Shown: positions 10,966 through 24,247, counted from the first letter of the stretch. The stretch is DNA of 64,000 nt from Zarea fungicola (GCA_900169235.1 FWCC01000147.1:240090-304089), one strand, 5' to 3'. Translations and numbers: made by a program. Notes: a model not told the origin generated them from the sequence alone.

Positions 10966-11149
10966 AGGGGGCCAATGGTAATGATGTCGTGCAGCACGAG
11001 CTGATTAAACTACGTAGCTTTTGAGGCGGCAGGCGTGCAGCTGGTGAGCGGCCAGTGAGGGGCAGACAGTTCCATTATTACCTAGTAGGTACTAGGTAGG
11101 TACCTAGTAGAACTAGGTAGGTACAGTCCAGACAGGCCCTGGAGAGGGG
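10966..11149. promoter_or_regulatory. Candidate STRE (AGGGG) cluster and CCAAT box upstream of TPS1
   Basis: AGGGG occurs at 10966-10970, 11058-11062 and 11145-11149, and CCAAT at 10972-10976, about 320-500 bases upstream of the TPS1 start. AGGGG/CCCCT is the core of the Msn2/4-type stress response element, which controls TPS1 in yeast. Function here is inference; five-base motifs also arise by chance. Confidence 0.35.
11079..11123. repeat. Palindromic CTAGGTAGGTAC repeat cluster
   Basis: Overlapping direct and inverted copies of TACCTAGTAGGTA / CTAGGTAGGTA within 45 bases. Related elements lie at 16953-16965 and 36328-36337, also upstream of genes. Confidence 0.6.
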
Positions 11150-11874
11150 AGTGACGGCACTAAAACCAAGGCGGCGGCAAAGGAGGCGGGGGATTAGCAG
11201 CCCAACCCAGCTATATCTGTAGGTATTTGGTCAGAATTTGCAGATGGATTGCCAAAGTAGCCAGCCAGTAACCAACATTTTTACGGCTTACATCACGGTG
11301 ACGAAGTGGAGTGACCTGCCAGCTCGTACACTGATGCTGTCTTAAGCCTTCTAGTAGTACGGCAGCGGCTTTGCTGAGTGCACCAGTAAACAGACTGTTG
11401 CCTGTCAAGTATTGTTATTAGAAATACTACTGTTTCATTCCTCATGAGCAATATGCATCTCATACAAATTACATAGGTAGCTGAAGGAGTAATTGGACAG
11501 AGTAGTAGACATGACAACTATACAATTGCCTTGCATTAGTCTCTTAATAGGACCGAGCCCAATTCCACCCTGCGCTGTGACAGACATGACGAATTAATTT
11601 CTAGAGACAGTGAAAAAAGAGAAGAGGAAAAGAGAACGTAAGCAAGTGCAAGAGTTATGGCAGAACTATATAATCAAAATTTAATTTATGTGATATGATT
11701 CCTGCAGCTACCAAATGAAATGGCCAGAACTTACACGAACCCTTCGCTGAATTAGCGAGTGGATCACAGTGCTGTTATCGATAACAAACTTGGAATTTTT
11801 GTTGCAGCCTCCAATGTCTTGCGACGGTTGCCATCGCCATCGCAACTACAAGTATCAACAGCCCACCACCCATA

Positions 11875-14419
11875 ATGGCGGCCCCTCAGGACTTCAAGTC
11901 GCTGCAGGACAGAGTCCAAAAATCTCTCGTCTCGGCCGTGAAATATACCAATCGAATTGCCGCCGAGGATCTCAGCTTCCAGAGAACCGTGAACCCAGAC
12001 GCCGCCGAACAGCTCGATGACAAGTCATCGCGTCTTCTTCAACTCTCCGCGCGCCTTTTGCAGTCAGCCGCCCGTGCATGTGGTGTGAAAGCGCCTACGC
12101 TCGAAGATGCTGAGGATATTGATATGAATTGGCAAGGCGTCGTCGACGTTGTAGACTCTGTCCTCGAAAAAGCAGACACTGCACTTGACGAATACACCGG
12201 CCTCATCAAGCGCAAGGAGCCGCCCTCAGATGCCGTATGTATTTTGCACTATTGTATAGTTCTCGTATTTCTTTCTTTACACGGCTAATATATTGCAGGC
12301 CTCCAAACAAAAGAAGGCGAAGGCCACCAACAAAGTCATCCGAAATGCAAATGTTATCAAGCCGCAAACCCTATTCGATGTTAAACCAGACAATTTTCCC
12401 ACTGGGCCGTGGAAACCGATTCTTACGCGAAAGCCGCACGCTATTGCATCTTTGGAGGAGAGTCTTGTTACCTTTACCGATGAGGACGGCTCAACGCAGT
12501 ACGCATACTATTTCGGCGCAACGAACTAAACCACACAAATATGCTAACTCTTCCCAAGGTACAAACACCCATACCGTACCGAAATTCTCAAGATGAGCTA
12601 CCCCGACAGTGCATATAAAGTCGCCAATCCTATTCCATGGCAACCCGTGGAAAAAACTAGCGCAAAATGGGTCGATACATACGAGGGTGTGCTTGAGATG
12701 CTCCCAGAATTGAAAAAAGCCAAAGAAATTGCCATTGATCTGGAACATCACGACTTCCGAACATACACCGGTCTTGTCTCTCTCATGCAAATCAGCACGA
12801 GAGACCAGGACTGGATTGTTGATACGCTCCAACCCTGGCGCCAGAAGCTCGAAGTGCTCAACGACGCATTCGCAGACCCGTCTATTGTCAAGGTCTTCCA
12901 CGGCGCTTATATGGACATGGTCTGGCTTCAGCGGGATCTCGGACTATATGTTAATGGCCTTTTTGATACCTACTTTGCATGCGAGCAGCTGGCCTACTCT
13001 GGCCGCAGTCTTGCCTTTCTACTCTCAAAGTTTGCCAACTTTGATGCCGACAAGCAGTATCAGTTGGCCGACTGGCGCATACGACCAATCCCAGAAGAAA
13101 TGCTTTATTACGCTCGATCCGATACCCATTACCTACTTCACATTTACGACCAGGTCCGCAATGACCTTGTTTCTTGCTCCAATCGAAGTGTCCCAGACCA
13201 AGACCTTATCGGTCGCGCACTACAAAAGTCTCGTGAGCTTTCTCTTTCCCGGCATGTGCATGCCGGCTACAATGAGGAAACTGGAGATGGCCCTCGTGGC
13301 TGGTACAACTATGTGCTGAAGCATTCACACTTGGCATATACTGCAGCGCAATTTAGCATGTTCAGAGCCATTTGGAAGTGGCGTGACGATACAGCTAGAG
13401 AAGAAGACGAGAGCCCCAACTTCGTTATCGGAACAAATCAGCTGGCTGATATCTGTCGCAGCAGCCCACCAGACGCGAAAGCTCTCCATAGTCTAATCCC
13501 TCTCACTGCTCCCTTGGCCAGATCGCGAATCAATGCCATTTGGGAACGTATTCAAGAGGCCAGCCAGAACCCGGGGCCTAGTCTTTTACAATTTTTCTCT
13601 AGTATTGCTCCAGAAACAGCGACGAGGAACGGTCTGCATAAGCCGAGCCGTGATCTCACAAAGCTGCCCGAGCTTGGCAGTGAGATTGCGTACAGAAGCT
13701 TACCCCGTTCGCGACTCTTTGGTGACATGCCTATTAGCTCTCGCTGGGATGCCTCGCGTGGTGTAAACAACGCCCTTGAAGCTGAGGTACCTTTTCCCTG
13801 GCAGAAATTTGTCGCCTCGGTTCAAGTTGGCGCTGAACTGGAAGAGTATACTTCTATAGTAGCTGAGCCTGAAATTTCATTACCTATACCGCCCGCTCCT
13901 GTCGTTGAGGATCAGGAATTTACGTTGAAACGCGGAACAAAGCGCAAGTCAGAATCTACACCTGATGAAGACTCTGACACTAGCGACGAATCCGACTCGG
14001 ATGTGGATGAAAAAGGAGACAAACAAATGGAGCAGGCGCCCACGCCCGCTGATGGCATCATCGAAATTGAGGAGGGTAATGCCCTGTCAAAGAAACAGCG
14101 CAAGGCTGCGAAGAAGCAGGCTGCTCTGGACGTACGACAACAAAGGCGAGAAGCCAAGCAGGCGAAGAAACTGCAGCGACAGGCTGAGAGGGACCGGCAA
14201 AAGCCGGCATCGACAACGACATACAATGCCGTGCCGTTTGATTACAGCACAGCAACATCTGTCATGCATGCAAAGCGTAATGATGCTCAAAAGGCTGGCA
14301 CAGCTAAGCCTGAGAAGAAGGCGTTTGATCCATACTCCAAAATTGGTGATGAGCCGCTAAAGGGCGCAAGAAAGGCGCCGCCGATTAGAGGCGAGAGGAG
14401 CGCTACGTTTAAGAATTGA
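11875..14419 (+). CDS. RRP6: Exosome exonuclease RRP6 (EXOSC10 family)
   Basis: Three exons, 11875-12234, 12299-12498 and 12559-14419, giving 806 residues. Intron 1 is GTATGT..TTGCAG. Intron 2 is GTACGC..CCCAAG with a GCTAAC branch site and restores QYKHPYRTEIL. The N-terminus is the PMC2NT region that binds the Rrp47/Lrp1 cofactor. The DEDDy 3'-5' exonuclease domain shows D247 and E249 in IDLEHH, D306 in HGAYMDMVW, and Y371 with D375 in YARSDTHYLL, so the catalytic set is complete. An HRDC domain follows, then a Lys-rich acidic/basic tail with likely nuclear signals. The enzyme trims and degrades rRNA, snoRNA and aberrant nuclear transcripts with the nuclear exosome. It is divergent from TPS1 across 1.2 kb. 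Confidence 0.97.
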
Positions 14420-16194
<1,775 letters not shown>

Positions 16195-19100
16195 TGTGAA
16201 AGTTGGTGAGGGGAGATGGAAGATTGGTTGAAGTTGAGATATTGGAGATGTGCTGAGGACTGAAAGCAAAAGAGTGGGAGAGAGGGAGTAAAAGTCTGGA
16301 GAGGAGAAAAGGGAGGAAGAGAGTCAGGTGAGAGAGATCCACTGGGGTTGGGGTCTACGAGTTTGCTACGGGACTGTGAGGAAAGTATTATTATTGCACA
16401 GAGCGAGAAGGTCGGGGCGGCCGGGGCAGAGGGATATTCTGACAAGAGAGCCAACTACACAAACGGGGGGCCAGCAGGGCGTGTGAGCAGAATTTGATGG
16501 GCGGTGATGGCCTCACGAACCAGGCGTTGAAGGTGGATCGGAGAAAGTCGGGTGGGTTTTGGGAGGGTGTGAGAGTGGGCAGGACCCAGCCAACCAGCCG
16601 ACTAATACTGGTGAGCAGAGTTTGAGGAGCTGGATACGTTTGCGTGCTTGGTGGTGGGCCATGAATCATGATCAAAAGTAAAGGCAGAATATGGAAAGGG
16701 GTGTGAGGATAAGACGATGAAAGGAACACAACGCCGATTTGCAGCGGCTAATATGCAAGGTGCAGTACAATATTTCCACCAGACGGCGTTACTTTGAATT
16801 ACAGCATACCAGCACACGTCCTTCATTAGCAATGTTAAAGTGAGTTGACAAAAATACACGAGAACAGCTGTTGATCTCCTTACCCCTAAAACTTGCGAGT
16901 TGACAGACTACACCACAGTACGAAACTGTTCTTTGTTCGCGGACGTGTTATTTACCTACTAGGTAGCCAGAGAAAAACTTTTTTTTCTGCCGTTTGAAAA
17001 TCTCGATGCCGTTGAATTAAGGATGCAACATTTTTACCAGAGTCTAAAAGATATGCCGCATTGGGACTTATCGGCAGTGCGTGGCGCAGATAGTCTGCAG
17101 AAAAGCGACACCAAGTAAGCCATATCGGGTTAAGCTCAAGCTGGTGATAAGGCTAGGGGGTTAACTAATAAGGCAAGCAGATTCGGCCTGAGGAAGCGAA
17201 GAACACAAAAAGATGTGTCCCCTGTATTTTCGGGAATTTTACACTCAGCTTACCACACCCTTGGCAGGCTGAATACCAAGTATTATTATTTACAGCGGGT
17301 TTCAGGGGCGAGGCTCCGGAAAACTAGGGGATGGTGCATTTGTTCTATACTGCGATACAGGGGTGATGTAAGCATCGGTATAGTATTACTTTTGCTGGTA
17401 ACATGGGTTATCGAGGGATGCATACACTCCGTATGGTAGCAATGCTTCCAAGGCAAACAGGCCTTTCACACGTGGGTGCCAACAGCAAATAGAGGACCAG
17501 GGTGTGGCTGCAGTGAGAAAAGTCTCCTTTAAAAGGTGTCTCGGACCACAGTGAGCGGGTCATTGTTCCATGACAGAAAAAGTCCAGCTAGGGGGCGTGT
17601 GGTTCTTCTATCCTGATATCGTTCTGCTCATAGCTCCAGCTTCTGGCCGCGAGTGTGTGTCGACGTGAGCAAAAGAGAAAGAATGGATACGCTTTGTTTG
17701 CCCAGTGGGACAATTCCAGGAACGGCCAGTCGACGCAGAAGGTATAAAGAGTGGTGGTTTGCCCGGTTGTTGTCCGGTCGTAGAAGAGTGTCTTTGAATT
17801 CCTGAATCAAAAGACTTTTCTTGCAGGGAAGAGAGAGACCACTCCCGGCTGCCGGTCGTCCTGTAGGACATACACCCGAGGGCGCGGGTACCGACCGGAA
17901 CACCGCAAGCTTCCGAGGCCAACACATATGCACCATGGCTACACAACACGACAAAGAAACAAGTTGGTCGGCATCGATAAAACGTTCTGCACATTTATAC
18001 GGCTAGTTCGCCTCTCTTTTTCTTCTCCATTGGAAGGATAGAATATATTTGTCGAGGTCGACTCATCGAACATCTCAGAGAGCACCAACAGCCAACGCTG
18101 TGAGCGACTATGTGTCCTGCCACGGACCACGTCCTTGCCAAACCAGGTTGCCGGCCCAAGGCGCCATTTTTCTGGAAATCTCGCAGTGGATCTACGAGGA
18201 ACAACGGCCTGAGGCTCTGCTCGCCGAACTAGTTCAAGCCGGGCCGGTACCACCCATGTCTGCGCCAGCTAGTCGGTGTGTTGCATGCCGTGTTGGAAGA
18301 CCAGCCAGTGTGGGCGGGTTGCTCCCCCTGGCCCGACGCATTATTACGTAGCTACTGGACCCTGCTTGTGCTGTTGTTGGCCTTGACACCCATGCGAGCT
18401 CGGCGCGGCCAAGCAGAAAATTTTTCTGCCTCTCGTTCTAGCGCGTGCTTCCTATCCCTTTTGTCCGCGCGTTGCCTGTTTGGGCGAGCTTTCCCTTCCT
18501 CGGTTGAAAGTCCCAACGTGCTGGGTTGGTTTGCAGTAGCTCCCCCTAGCAGTACTCCGTAATGCCGGTACACATGCATATGGCTCCAACGTAATAAGGC
18601 GGCTAAAGTTGACGAAGCTTATCCAGAGAGTTACCCTGCTATGCATGAAGGGCTTGGCATATGGCAAGACTGGTAGTAGGTAGCTCGACTCTCACATTTT
18701 ACTGGGAATAAGGGCACCATCGTATGAGCAGACCGGAAATTGAATTCTCCTTGTGGGCACACAGATTATTTGCAGTAAACAGGTTCCATCTTTTCTAGCC
18801 CTCTGCTCGTTTTATCTATCATCACGAGGAGCCAGACCCAGGTTAGTGGGGAGAGACGTGGGCCATTGGCTCCGTCCAAGCACCAAAACAAAATGCCTTT
18901 TGGCCAAGGTGTGGACTTGCGTAAGATGAAAGTGCGTAATGGTGCTCAGTATGGAGACCAGCAAAAATGAGAAGTAACAACTCACTGTTATCCATAATAA
19001 GAGCTACCACAGAGCGCCCCTGACGCCAATTGCCAAAATCCATGGCTAATTTAGGGGCGTGCGGTGAAGTTGCCGAAAAGGACAGAGTGGACAGCAGATG

Positions 19101-20000
19101 TTGGCCGGTGTTGAGGCTCTGCGTCCTCCTTTTGTCTTGCAAGGTTTTAACCTAGTACTGAGACAATCAATAGCCAGTTCCAGCTCAGGCGCCGGCTTGA
19201 GTGTCCGGAACGCCCCATGGGTGGCGCGCGGAAACTATCATTGGATGTGCCAGTGAAAAAATTTAAAGCCACCAATAAGCCAGGGTCAAGCATGACCAGA
19301 AAAGGAGGAGGGAACAATAACAGGTACCAAAAGGCAAAGAGCTTGAATGATGGAATTTAATTACCTGTATCGCTTGTAATTACAGTGTAATACCGCTGTA
19401 AGACGTGCTATAGTACCCAATTTCTCACGTTGTTTTAGCAGGATATTAGCGGGCTGGCGAGAATAACTCGGAGACCGAACTGAGGAGACCTGCGTGGATA
19501 TGGTCTTTTTACACGCCCATGTGGGTTCCATTCTTGTGAGTATATGATAGGTCAATGGATGGGAAATGAATGAAGCTCGACTTTATCTCTTGATCGGTTT
19601 TGTCAGGGAGGAGCTCTTTTGGAGTTGTTGGAGCTTGAAGCTATATTGAGCTACCCTATACCAAAAGTCGCGAAATCCACCTTTGGACCTTTTCATTCCC
19701 ATGTATTGCGTGCATTGTTAAAGCGGTTAAAGTTGCAGTTAAAGTTGCGGTTACAGTTGATAAACCAATGCGTTTGTTAAATCGTCATGTGTTGCATATA
19801 TCAATGGCAGTGGGATCGGTTTGTTGGGTTGCTATCATCTGTGAGGCTTGCATATGTAGACGTCAATAGAGCTTCACGATGGCGATGGATCCACGCTACA
19901 CATATTATCAAGAATACAGTCCATCTGTAATAATTCATACAGTACAATTATATACACGGCCTACCCAGCTCTGCACCGACTAAAAATATACCAAGACGAT
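16195..20000. other. Gene-poor interval of 3.8 kb between ATP9 and the J-protein gene
   Basis: The right-hand edge near 16200-16450 is the ATP9 leader and promoter. A TACCTACTAGGTA palindrome lies at 16953-16965 and a TACTCCGTA element at 18553-18561. Only short frames without recognisable domains occur, on both strands. I see no intact gene, tRNA or transposase. A non-coding transcript or a decayed element cannot be excluded. Confidence 0.4.
16953..16965. repeat. TACCTACTAGGTA palindrome upstream of ATP9
   Basis: A perfect 6-base inverted repeat about one central base, about 760 bases upstream of the ATP9 start. It is similar to the cluster upstream of TPS1. Confidence 0.5.
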
Positions 20001-20987
20001 TTATGATGGTGGATGCTGCTTCTGCTGTTGCGGTTGTTGGCCCATTGACCCTGACGGTAGCCCGACATCATCCTCCTCAAACCTGGCTGGCCGATAGCGA
20101 TAGGCCATATTCTCCCTGTCTCTGACAAACGAATCAATCCTCTCCTCCCTCGACATCCCCGCTGCCGCATACGTCGCCCTCTGCATCTGGCGCCCAATAT
20201 CCGCGTTCCGATCCTGTGCAAACTCGACATACTGGCTGCCCACAGTCTCCGCGCGGCTCCTCTGCGCCAGCGCCCCAACGAAGCACAAGGCAACCACGAT
20301 GGAGGCAAACATGCCGTGGGACATGTACAGGGGTCTGGGCGGCTCACCGCCGTATTGTCGCCGCCGCTGCTCTTGGTGCCAGGCCTCCCAGTCCTCCCAT
20401 GTGGCGTTGCGGGCGGCCGTGTCGGGCTGATGGCGCCAGGTCCTGTCGCGTTCGCGGATGTTGGGGGCGCGGCCGTCGTGCAGCCAGCCGGTGGCATGGC
20501 GGTCGTAGAGTTCGCGCTTGGAAGGGTTGCTGAGAAGGTCGTTGGCGGCGACGACGAGGCGGTAGCGCTCGATGCGGGTGGCCTGTGACAGTGTCGCGGA
20601 GGGAGAGGAGGTGGAAGGCGCCATGTCGGGGTGGTAAAACTTGACGAGTTGGTGAAAACGACGCTTCGTGTAAGGGTCGCGAGGACTCATGCCGAGTATC
20701 TCATACGGGGTTGGCTCGGGTGAGCTGGGCCATGGCGGGAGGGCATTTTTGAAAGGGTCGGAGGAGGAAGATGAGGAGTTGGATGGTCTAGAAGTAGTCG
20801 CGTAGGCTCGTCGACGGACGCCGTTGCCGTTGCTGGTCGTGCTATTTCTTGTAGCATCTTTAAAGGATTGTAATCGGCCCAGCCGGTAGTTTGGTTGTTT
20901 GGACAGTTGTAGAGGAATGGTAAACCGAGAGAGAGAGGCGCGGCAAGCTGAGCACAAGGCTGCCGTCGCGGATGGTTTGCTTGCCAT
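20001..20987 (-). CDS. J-domain (DnaJ/Hsp40) protein, probably mitochondrial membrane-anchored
   Basis: An intronless frame; the ATG at 20987 gives MASKPSATAAL and 328 residues. An in-frame ATG at 21089 would add 34 residues that look less like a leader. The first 65 residues are rich in Arg, Ser and Ala without acidic residues until residue 44, fitting a mitochondrial presequence. The J-domain spans about residues 94-163, with YEILGM at the start and the HPD motif at 119-121, which stimulates Hsp70 ATPase. A hydrophobic segment at about 226-242 is a likely single membrane span. The C-terminal part has Tyr/Arg-rich and Gln-rich stretches. There is no zinc-finger or client-binding domain, so it is a type III J-protein. 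Fungal Jid1-like proteins have similar layout, but I am not sure of orthology. Confidence 0.85.
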   Translation of the reverse strand: MASKPSATAALCSACRASLSRFTIPLQLSKQPNYRLGRLQSFKDATRNSTTSNGNGVRRRAYATTSRPSNSSSSSSDPFKNALPPWPSSPEPTPYEILGMSPRDPYTKRRFHQLVKFYHPDMAPSTSSPSATLSQATRIERYRLVVAANDLLSNPSKRELYDRHATGWLHDGRAPNIRERDRTWRHQPDTAARNATWEDWEAWHQEQRRRQYGGEPPRPLYMSHGMFASIVVALCFVGALAQRSRAETVGSQYVEFAQDRNADIGRQMQRATYAAAGMSREERIDSFVRDRENMAYRYRPARFEEDDVGLPSGSMGQQPQQQKQHPPS

Positions 20988-22315
20988 TGTGAGAATGAGG
21001 CTCTTTTTCAAGGCTGAGCGCGTGACCGTTAACCACGGACCGGACTGTCCGGGTATCGATAGTTCGGTGTCGGGCTCAAAACGCAACAATCATTCCGCGG
21101 TACGGAATAGGGATGCACGGCGGTTCGATAAGAAGGCTGATTTGTGAAGACGAACCCAATGCAGGGGCGGGATGTGATTGTGTAAACGAAGAGGCATTCG
21201 GCCTTGATTCCGTTTGGAGGGAGGAAGAGGCACGAGGCAAACCACGAGGTTTCTCCACCGGGCCGTCCGGACTTGGTGGGACCCGGCTTAGGGCCTGATT
21301 GATGAATTGCGGGGGAAGAAGCGTCTATCCTACGGGAAGTTTTAAGAATAAAAAACAGGCATATTACATCATTTACTGACTTCATCACGCTTTCATGTAG
21401 AATGGTTTCTATACGGAACCTCTAAGAGCAATGTGTCCTACAGAATGTGCAGACAAGCCCTCGTGATGCCTCCCCCCGCTTCGTACGATCTCACTCGCAT
21501 CTTCCTAATCATTTATAGCTCACTTTTTATTGTTTTGGGTTAGAAAATTCTGCCTGCATAGATAAGACAATTGAAAAGAAAAGAATAATCACCAAGCTTG
21601 GTTATCCGCCTAAATTTCATCTACCCCGCACACGGACGAAACCCGAGCCGTCCTTCGGGATGAGAGCTCCTGGAGCCAATTTGGCCCGTCATCATTACTC
21701 GCAGCACGTCTTCTCGCCAATGTAACCTTCTTATGGCAGTCGGCATCGTAAGCTAAAAATGAGTCTCGACAACACGCATGCGAGCTGCGCTGCAGTACCT
21801 GCCCTCGGAAATGGAAAGAAGGGTAAGTAGCTGCAGGCCCTGTTGCTTGTTTATTATAGGCATTACTCGGCATTTTCGGCTTCGGGTGTCATGGAGCAAC
21901 AGCCTCACCCAAATTCGGGCGGCGCCACACGACCTGGTAAAGGGTGAGAACCCCAAAACAGCTCAACGGCCGGGGATAAATAGTAACAGTAAAAATATTC
22001 GTACGACGCCGAATTCCGTAGGACCCGACACATGAAAACAGCGCCTCACATAGCATGCATCGGAAAAAAGAAGGATACATAGTAATCCTGCATTGGTGTG
22101 TCACAAAACGGAGATCGCGCGCCTTTGGGTGCTTATTTATATAGCGTGAGCTAAGCTCTGTCCAAAAGAAGGCTATTGAGAGGGGGACGTGACGGAAATC
22201 GACTCTGTTGCTCTTCAATACCCTCTTCATCCTTGGTCTTCTTTCTTCTGTTCTCTTTTCTTCTCTGTCTACGGCTAGGGGTAGATGTGTGTGCAAGGGT
22301 GGACAACTTCATACT
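20988..22315. other. Divergent intergenic region, J-protein / small membrane protein
   Basis: No credible gene. The plus-strand side near 22220-22260 is pyrimidine-rich, as expected for the leader of the downstream gene. Short frames on both strands lack recognisable features. Confidence 0.4.
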
Positions 22316-23269
22316 ATGAGCGCCGAATCGAGACGCCATCTTACCCATCGAAGGACTCGATTTCGGAGTAGTAGCAATAATGAGCAGGGATCCATCGATG
22401 AAGAGGTGGACGTAATGCATCTTATTTATCCGAACAATCCATCCACGGAGGCTATGATTTCTTCAGCGGAAAGGGTCAGCACATTGGAGATTCGTCCAGC
22501 TGGGTTTATTGGACTCGGCTTTGCGATGCTGTTCATAGGATTACACCAGTACATATGGAGGTGTGTTTTTTTGTTCCCCAAATATAAATCAAATAAGCCC
22601 CTCTTCAACGGGGGTGAAAGTTTTTGTATATATCTGATGCTGTTTCTTTATAGCTCGCCAGGTTTGCTGTCTCGGCAAGATGGCAATTTGCGCCGACTAT
22701 CCCTCCTCTTCGCCATGGTCAGCGCTGCCACCGAATTCCGCGCTGGCCTATGCGAGCGAGACCGAGCCGATGATGGTACGTTTGGCTTCCATTTTCACTG
22801 TACATACAGTGTCATCTGGATCACCATGGCTCTGTCACAGCTTCTGCTCCTCCTTCTCCCGGCTGCTGCCACCCTTGGCGCTGCAGCAGACACCGTGCTC
22901 TTGACACCAGGCCGGCGAGACTTGTCTGTGGCGGCGAGCATGCTCCTCATGGCCACCGCTTTTACCTGCCTAGGCTTTGCCATTCGTGCTCGCAGAATAC
23001 GCCACCCAATCTTGCAGCTGCTGCTCACGAGCATGGGGTCGGCGTTCCTATGTTTTAGCCGCGCGCAGTTTCAGGCCCTACACGACGGGGCGGCAGCGAT
23101 GGCGACGGCTCAGTATGGTGGTGGATTGCTCGTAGTTTCGAGCTTCCTGGCGTTTCGAATAGCGTGGCGGGCATTGGAGCGGGAGATGCCGTGTAAGAGT
23201 AATGCCATCGTGCAAAGGCAATATTTTCATTCCGAGTTTATGACTGGAGTCTCGGATAATACCATGTAG
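22316..23269 (+). CDS. Small multi-pass membrane protein of unknown function
   Basis: The ATG at 22316 begins MSAESRRHL. The best model joins 22316-22560 to 22654-23269, giving 286 residues. The proposed intron starts GTGTGT, is AT-rich and ends TTCTTTATAG, but its length is 93 bases with no in-frame stop, so reading through would simply add 31 residues. After a polar, Arg-rich N-terminus come a hydrophobic segment GFIGLGFAMLFIGL and then about four to five further segments (for example ALSQLLLLLLPAAATLGAA and VAASMLLMATAFTCLGFAI), with short basic loops. I do not recognise the family; a divergent seven-helix type is possible but not shown. It is convergent with the next gene, only 88 bases apart. 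Confidence 0.6.
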   Translation: MSAESRRHLTHRRTRFRSSSNNEQGSIDEEVDVMHLIYPNNPSTEAMISSAERVSTLEIRPAGFIGLGFAMLFIGLHQYIWRCVFLFPKYKSNKPLFNGGESFCIYLMLFLYSSPGLLSRQDGNLRRLSLLFAMVSAATEFRAGLCERDRADDGTFGFHFHCTYSVIWITMALSQLLLLLLPAAATLGAAADTVLLTPGRRDLSVAASMLLMATAFTCLGFAIRARRIRHPILQLLLTSMGSAFLCFSRAQFQALHDGAAAMATAQYGGGLLVVSSFLAFRIAWRALEREMPCKSNAIVQRQYFHSEFMTGVSDNTM

Positions 23270-23357
23270 TTATTTGTTTAGTTGTGCAGAAAAATGAATA
23301 TTATTACACTATTATAACATAATTTAATGCGAGGAAAGTATGGACATTCCTTTTGAT

Positions 23358-23763
23358 TTATAGTTTCTTCTTAGCATCCTCGGCGGCGCCTTTGACCTTT
23401 CCCTTTGCTTCCTCGGTGGCACCTTTTGCCTTGCCCTTTAGATCTTCCGCCATACCAGCTGCCGAATCGTGTCCGGTTGCGTTCTCAGAAGCTTCCTTGA
23501 TTTTTTGGCCCGCGGTTTCTGTTTGGTTGAAAGAAAATCTGTTAGAAAAATCTTGGCAAGTTGTATCCTTTGTGGCCAATGTACATACCAGCTGCGTTGA
23601 TGCCGTCAACAATTTTACTGCTTACAGCCTGGTCAACCGTCCGAATGCCATCCTTGACCGTTTCTGTTACAGTCTTTTCGTATACAACTGTTGTCGAGAA
23701 TGCGCGGGAGGCTGTGGCTCGAGGGATAGCCCGGGCAACAGATCGGAGCGCGGCAGAAGACAT
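23358..23763 (-). CDS. Small mitochondrial LEA-like stress protein
   Basis: Two exons on the minus strand, 23763-23589 and 23518-23358, giving 111 residues. The 70-base intron is GTATGT..AACAG and its removal joins DGINAA to ETAGQKIKEA. The N-terminus (MSSAALRSVARAIPRATASRAFSTT) has Arg, Ser and Ala with no acidic residue, a typical mitochondrial presequence. The rest is highly charged, with repeated KGKAKGATEEAKGKVKGA units like the Lys/Ala/Glu 11-mer repeats of LEA (group 3) proteins, which are disordered in water and form helices on drying. A role in membrane or protein protection under stress is inferred from this pattern, not from a recognised fungal orthologue. It contains no cysteine. 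Confidence 0.75.
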
Positions 23764-24247
23764 GTTAACAGAGATATAGAATGATGGATAATATAAATTG
23801 TAATGGAATATAATTCAGAAAACCTGCTGATCAAGGTTCTCAATTTTTTTATAGGTAAACTAGGTTTGAAAGGTAAACCACATTGACTTGAAGCTGTTAA
23901 TATACTGGTAACAACTAACAAAATCGAACTATTTCATCGTTGACGTCACTCAGCCATCACCAAGTTTTGGGTTTGTTTTCCGTGCGCCACCTTGATTTCG
24001 CAAAAACCGTTTATTCCCCTTCGGGCACAAGCTTCCACGAACTAATCCATGGCCAGATTTGGCTCACTTCTTCACAACAGAGTAGCTTTCCTTGTCCATT
24101 AAAGATCTGCATTTGCAATCTTTTCTGTATACTTTCTTCAGTTCATTTATGGAGCTAGAACAGTGCAACAATCATACACATCCATTGTAGTGATGAGTTT
24201 TCTATAGTAGTTTCTATAATACAGGGATAATATGTTTACGTATACAC
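23764..24247. other. Intergenic region between LEA-like gene and gatB
   Basis: AT-rich with no gene; it contains the promoter of the LEA-like gene and the 3' side of gatB. Confidence 0.4.

Larger units (their letters stand above)
10646..11874. other. Divergent intergenic promoter region, TPS1 / RRP6
   Basis: 1.2 kb shared upstream region. It holds AGGGG stress-type elements, a CCAAT box and a cluster of CTAGGTAGGTAC palindromic repeats (listed separately). No coding sequence is credible here. Confidence 0.5.

Noticed and set aside
17608..17994. 128-residue minus-strand frame in the gene-poor interval
   Set aside because: Overlaps other frames, no start context or domain that supports it, composition unlike the real genes here.
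22777..22810. Extra intron (GTACGT..ACATACAG) in the small membrane-protein gene
   Set aside because: Only 34 bases, shorter than any other intron here, and the frame is open without splicing.
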